From Rhizobium sp. TH135 (GTDB lineage Bacteria > Pseudomonadota > Alphaproteobacteria > Rhizobiales > Rhizobiaceae): a stretch of 64,000 bases of DNA. The first letter of the stretch is position 1. Each line of letters starts with the position of its first letter. The DNA is taken from contig NZ_PKRP01000005.1 in NCBI RefSeq assembly GCF_002855515.1, positions 124,001 to 188,000 of the forward strand. The letters are read 5' to 3'. The notes beneath the pieces were generated by a model, which saw only the letters and a program-made list of their open reading frames with translations, did no database searches and was not told where the DNA came from. The position numbers and the translations under genes are program-made. Below are positions 60,774-64,000 of this stretch, one piece after another.

Positions 60774-62594
60774 TCAGATAGCAGCCTTGGACTTTTCCAT
60801 GCGCTTGCGGTCGTTCGCATCGAGGAACATCTTGCGCAGACGGATCGACTTCGGCGTGACTTCCATCAGCTCGTCGTCCTGGATCCAGGACAGCGCGCGG
60901 TCGAGCGTCATGCGGATCGGCGGGGTCAGCTTGACAGCTTCGTCCTTGCCGGCCGAACGGATGTTGGTCAGCTGCTTGCCCTTGAGGACGTTGACCTCGA
61001 GGTCGTTGTCACGGGTGTGAATGCCGATGATCATGCCGGCATAGACCTTCTCGCCTGGCTCGATGATCATCGGGCCGCGATCTTCCAGGTTGAACATCGC
61101 ATAGGCGACGGCTTCACCGGACTGGTTGGAAAGAAGGACGCCGTTGACGCGACCGGTGATCGCACCCTTGAAGGGCTGATAATCGTGGAACAGGCGGTTC
61201 ATGATCGCCGTGCCGCGCGTGTCGGTCAGCAGTTCCGACTGGTAGCCGATGAGGCCACGGGTCGGCGCGTAGAAGCGCAGACGAACGCGGCTGCCGCCCG
61301 AAGGACGCAGCTCGACCATCTCGCCCTTGCGCTCGGACATCTTCTGAACGACGACGCCGGAATGCTCTTCGTCGACGTCGATGACGACTTCTTCGATCGG
61401 CTCCATGGTGGTGCCGTTCTCGTCCTTGTGCATGACAACGCGCGGACGCGACACGGCAAGCTCGAAGCCTTCGCGGCGCATGGTCTCAATGAGAACGGCG
61501 AGCTGCAATTCGCCGCGACCGGAGACGAAGAACGAGTCTTTGCCGTCAGATTCTTCGATCTTCAGCGCGACATTGCCTTCGGCTTCCTTGAACAGGCGGT
61601 CGCGGATAACGCGCGAGGTAACCTTGTCGCCTTCGGTGCCGGCGAGCGGGCTGTCGTTGACGAGGAAGGACATGGTGACCGTCGGCGGGTCGATCGGCTG
61701 CGCGGTCATGGCTTCGGTGATCGACGGATCGCAGAAGGTGTCGGCAACGGTGCCCTTGGAGAGGCCGGCGATGGCGACGATATCGCCTGCATGGGCTTCT
61801 TCGATTGGCTGACGCTCGATGCCGCGGAACGCGAGGATCTTCGAGATACGGCCGGTTTCAACGGTCTTGCCATCCTGGGCGAGAACCTTGACGGCCTGGT
61901 TCGGCTTGATCGAGCCGGAAGCGATACGACCGGTGATGATACGGCCGAGGAAGGGGTTGGCTTCGAGAAGCGTGCCGATCATGCGGAACGGGCCTTCTTC
62001 AACCTTGGGCTCCGGAACGTGTTCCAGAACGAGGTCGAGAAGCGGGGCCAGGCCCTGATCCTTCGGGCCTTCCGGGTTGACGTTCATCCAGCCATCGCGA
62101 CCAGAGCCGTAAAGGATCGGGAAGTCGAGCTGATCGTCGGTCGCGTCGAGATTGGCGAAAAGGTCGAAGACTTCGTTGATGACTTCTTCGTGGCGGCCAT
62201 CCGGACGGTCGATCTTGTTGATCGCGACGATCGGGCGGAGGCCGACCTTCAGCGCCTTGCCGACAACGAACTTCGTCTGCGGCATCGGGCCTTCCGAGGA
62301 GTCGACCAGAACGATCGCGCCGTCCACCATCGAGAGAATACGCTCGACTTCGCCGCCGAAGTCGGCGTGGCCGGGTGTGTCGACGATGTTGATGCGGTGA
62401 CCCTTCCACTCGATCGAGGTCGCCTTGGCCAGGATCGTGATGCCACGTTCCTTTTCGAGGTCGTTCGAGTCCATCATGCGCTCGGCGGTGCGCTGGTTCT
62501 CACGGAAAGAGCCGGACTGCTTCAGAAGCTCGTCCACAAGGGTCGTTTTTCCATGGTCCACGTGCGCGATAATCGCGATGTTGCGCATTTTCAT
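60774..62594 (-). CDS. typA: Translational GTPase TypA/BipA
   Basis: TypA is a ribosome-binding GTPase involved in stress adaptation and 50S assembly. The 606-residue protein has G1 HVDHGKT (11-17), G3 [12 protein letters not shown] and G4 NKIDRPDG, then the EF-G-like domains and a TypA-specific C-terminal domain. Its length is normal. The start MKM uses an ATG with a weak ribosome site; the second ATG is two codons later. Confidence 0.97.
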   Translation of the reverse strand: MKMRNIAIIAHVDHGKTTLVDELLKQSGSFRENQRTAERMMDSNDLEKERGITILAKATSIEWKGHRINIVDTPGHADFGGEVERILSMVDGAIVLVDSSEGPMPQTKFVVGKALKVGLRPIVAINKIDRPDGRHEEVINEVFDLFANLDATDDQLDFPILYGSGRDGWMNVNPEGPKDQGLAPLLDLVLEHVPEPKVEEGPFRMIGTLLEANPFLGRIITGRIASGSIKPNQAVKVLAQDGKTVETGRISKILAFRGIERQPIEEAHAGDIVAIAGLSKGTVADTFCDPSITEAMTAQPIDPPTVTMSFLVNDSPLAGTEGDKVTSRVIRDRLFKEAEGNVALKIEESDGKDSFFVSGRGELQLAVLIETMRREGFELAVSRPRVVMHKDENGTTMEPIEEVVIDVDEEHSGVVVQKMSERKGEMVELRPSGGSRVRLRFYAPTRGLIGYQSELLTDTRGTAIMNRLFHDYQPFKGAITGRVNGVLLSNQSGEAVAYAMFNLEDRGPMIIEPGEKVYAGMIIGIHTRDNDLEVNVLKGKQLTNIRSAGKDEAVKLTPPIRMTLDRALSWIQDDELMEVTPKSIRLRKMFLDANDRKRMEKSKAAI

Positions 62595-62702
62595 GTTTGT
62601 GATCTCTGATAGCTGGGGCGCAATACGGGAGAGAGGCGCCGATTTACTTTGGCGCGCTCATACCTTGTTTTTTGCATTTGCGAAAGGGGGAAACGCCCGA
62701 TG

Positions 62703-62726
62703 CGCCGGCGATGGTTACCGCCGGCG
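62703..62726. other. GC-rich hairpin between the M3 peptidase gene and typA
   Basis: CGCCGGCG-ATGGTTAC-CGCCGGCG forms a perfect 8-pair stem with an 8-base loop. It lies 25 bases after the peptidase stop. No T-run follows on the minus strand, so any terminator role is tentative. Confidence 0.35.
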
Positions 62727-62751
62727 TCGGTTTTGCTCGGTCCTGCCTGCC

Positions 62752-64000
62752 TTAAGCCGCAAGCCCTTTCTTCTTCAGCATGGCCTCCGGGCTCGGCATC
62801 TTGCCACGAAAGGCCCTGTAGGCATCTTCCGGATCGACCGATCCTCCAGATGCATAGATATAGGTCTTGAGCTTCCGCGCCATCTCCGGATCGAAGGGAT
62901 TGCCGGTTTCCTCGAAGGCGGCGAAGGCATCGGCATCGAGCACTTCGGACCACATGTAGGAATAGTAGCCGGCCGAATAACCATCGCCCGAGAACACGTG
63001 CTGGAAGTGCGGCGTGGCATGGCGCATGACGATCGAGGCCGGCATGCCGATCTTCGCCAGCACTTCGGCCTGCACGGCGATCGGGTCCTCGACAGGCCCT
63101 TGCGTATGGAAGGCCATATCGACCAGCGCCGACGAGGTGAACTCCACCGTGTTGAAGCCGGCATTGAAGGTGCGCGCTGCCAGCACCTTGTCGAGCAGGG
63201 CCTGCGGCATCGGCTCACCCGTCTGGTAGTGCACCGCATAGGTCTTCAGGATCTCGGGCACGGTCAGCCAGTGCTCATAAAGCTGAGAGGGCAGTTCGAC
63301 GAAGTCGCGCGAGACGCCCGTGCCGGATACCGAGGGATAGGTGACGTCGGACAGCATGCCATGCGCGGCATGACCGAATTCATGGAAAAGCGTCCGTGCG
63401 TCGTCGAGCGACAGCAGCGCCGGCTTGCCCGGCTCCGGCTTTGCGAAATTGCAGACGTTGTAGATGATCGGCAACTCGCCCTTCCGACCGTTTTTCAAGG
63501 TGAGCTGGTGCTGCGCCTGGAAGCTGCTCATCCAAGCGCCCGAGCGCTTGGACGGCCTTGCGAAATAGTCGCCGAGGAAGAGAGCAACCAATGCATCGTT
63601 CCGGTCACGGATCTCGAAGACCCGGACGTCGGGGTGATAGCCGACGACGTTTACGAGCGGCACCGCACGGATTCCGAAGATGCGGCCGGCAACGTCGAAG
63701 CAGGCCTCAATGATCTTCTCAAGCTGCAGATAGGGTTTCAGCTCGGCTTCCGAGAAGTTGAACTTCTGCGCCCGCAGCTTCTCCGCATAGTGACGCCAGT
63801 CCCAGGGCGCGACTTCGTGGTTCTTGCCCTCGTCAGCGATCAAGACGGCGAGTTCGGCCTCTTCGGCTCGTGCCTGGGAAACGGCCTTTTCCCACACCTG
63901 CATCAGCAGACCATTCACGGCCTCGGGTGTCTTCGCCATCGTATTGTCGAGCTTGTAGGAGGCGAAGTCCTTGTAGCCGAGCAGCTTCGCCTTCTCCGCC
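62752..64000 (-). CDS. M3-family oligopeptidase, C-terminal part (cut by the window edge)
   Basis: This is the C-terminal 416 or so codons of a thimet-type metallopeptidase; the frame stays open to the window end. The zinc motif HEFGH lies at 63370-63384 within TLFHEFGHAAHGML. Downstream are ELPSQLYEHW with the third zinc-ligand glutamate region, and the substrate-channel segment SGDGYSAGYYSYMWSE. The family (oligopeptidase A, dipeptidyl carboxypeptidase) degrades short peptides in the cytoplasm. OpA and Dcp cannot be separated from this fragment. Family-typical AEKAKLLGY upstream of the internal Met shows that this Met is not the real start. Confidence 0.93.
   Translation of the reverse strand, partial: AEKAKLLGYKDFASYKLDNTMAKTPEAVNGLLMQVWEKAVSQARAEEAELAVLIADEGKNHEVAPWDWRHYAEKLRAQKFNFSEAELKPYLQLEKIIEACFDVAGRIFGIRAVPLVNVVGYHPDVRVFEIRDRNDALVALFLGDYFARPSKRSGAWMSSFQAQHQLTLKNGRKGELPIIYNVCNFAKPEPGKPALLSLDDARTLFHEFGHAAHGMLSDVTYPSVSGTGVSRDFVELPSQLYEHWLTVPEILKTYAVHYQTGEPMPQALLDKVLAARTFNAGFNTVEFTSSALVDMAFHTQGPVEDPIAVQAEVLAKIGMPASIVMRHATPHFQHVFSGDGYSAGYYSYMWSEVLDADAFAAFEETGNPFDPEMARKLKTYIYASGGSVDPEDAYRAFRGKMPSPEAMLKKKGLAA

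Overview
The window is a stretch of a high-GC alphaproteobacterial chromosome, most likely from the Rhizobiaceae (Rhizobium/Agrobacterium/Ensifer relatives). Three things point there: the clustering of sdhCDAB, mdh, sucCDAB and lpdA; an atpHAGDC operon separate from the F0 genes; and many proteins that read like rhizobial orthologues, including an Omp19-like lipoprotein and a Mic60/COG4223 protein inside a heme operon. These are recognitions from sequence memory, not database searches. Nearly the whole window is coding. No gene-free stretch exceeds 300 bases, and I see no tRNA, rRNA, CRISPR array, prophage or transposase.

Layout. 1-2730: the end of an arginase-family gene, then a soluble double-PAS chemoreceptor overlapping a cheW gene, closed by a strong hairpin. 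2857-3702: a short asparaginase. 3766-11001 (minus): an NAD-dependent molybdenum formate dehydrogenase operon fdsGBA-fdhD-fdsD, preceded by a LysR regulator, with a palindromic repeat between fdsB and fdsA. 11031-11396: an ArsR regulator with possible thiol-sensing cysteines. 11484-18194: an accessory-looking catabolic patch with an L-lactate dehydrogenase-like enzyme, a LysR regulator, an AldA-like aldehyde dehydrogenase, an enolase-superfamily protein and a GMC oxidoreductase. A 264-base end-to-end imperfect palindrome separates the last two genes.

18211-23232 (minus): F1 ATP synthase operon atpHAGDC. 23496-30409: a small membrane protein, priA, an acyltransferase, xerC, a TraB/GumN protein, a DUF2867 protein and a b561-type cytochrome. 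30459-46740 (minus): the TCA block, read in transcription order as sdhCDAB, the omp19-like gene, zapE, mdh-sucCDAB, then three small genes and lpdA. Together these encode succinate dehydrogenase, malate dehydrogenase, succinyl-CoA synthetase and the 2-oxoglutarate dehydrogenase complex.

47029-50858: a small exported protein, an ETF-beta-type lysine methyltransferase, an EVE protein, a YciI protein, gpsA and tsaD. 50932-56820: hemC, hemD, a Mic60-like protein, a HemY-like protein, a TerB protein and a class I glutamine amidotransferase. 56805-64000: an MFS exporter, YggT, a DUF167 protein, ppa, an exported hypothetical protein, a GNAT acetyltransferase, typA and a truncated M3 peptidase.

Most of the window is conserved energy metabolism. 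The less ordinary parts are the 16.3-16.6 kb palindrome, the repeat inside the fds operon, the sugar-acid or lactaldehyde-type catabolic patch with a divergent enolase-superfamily active site, and several uncharacterised envelope proteins.
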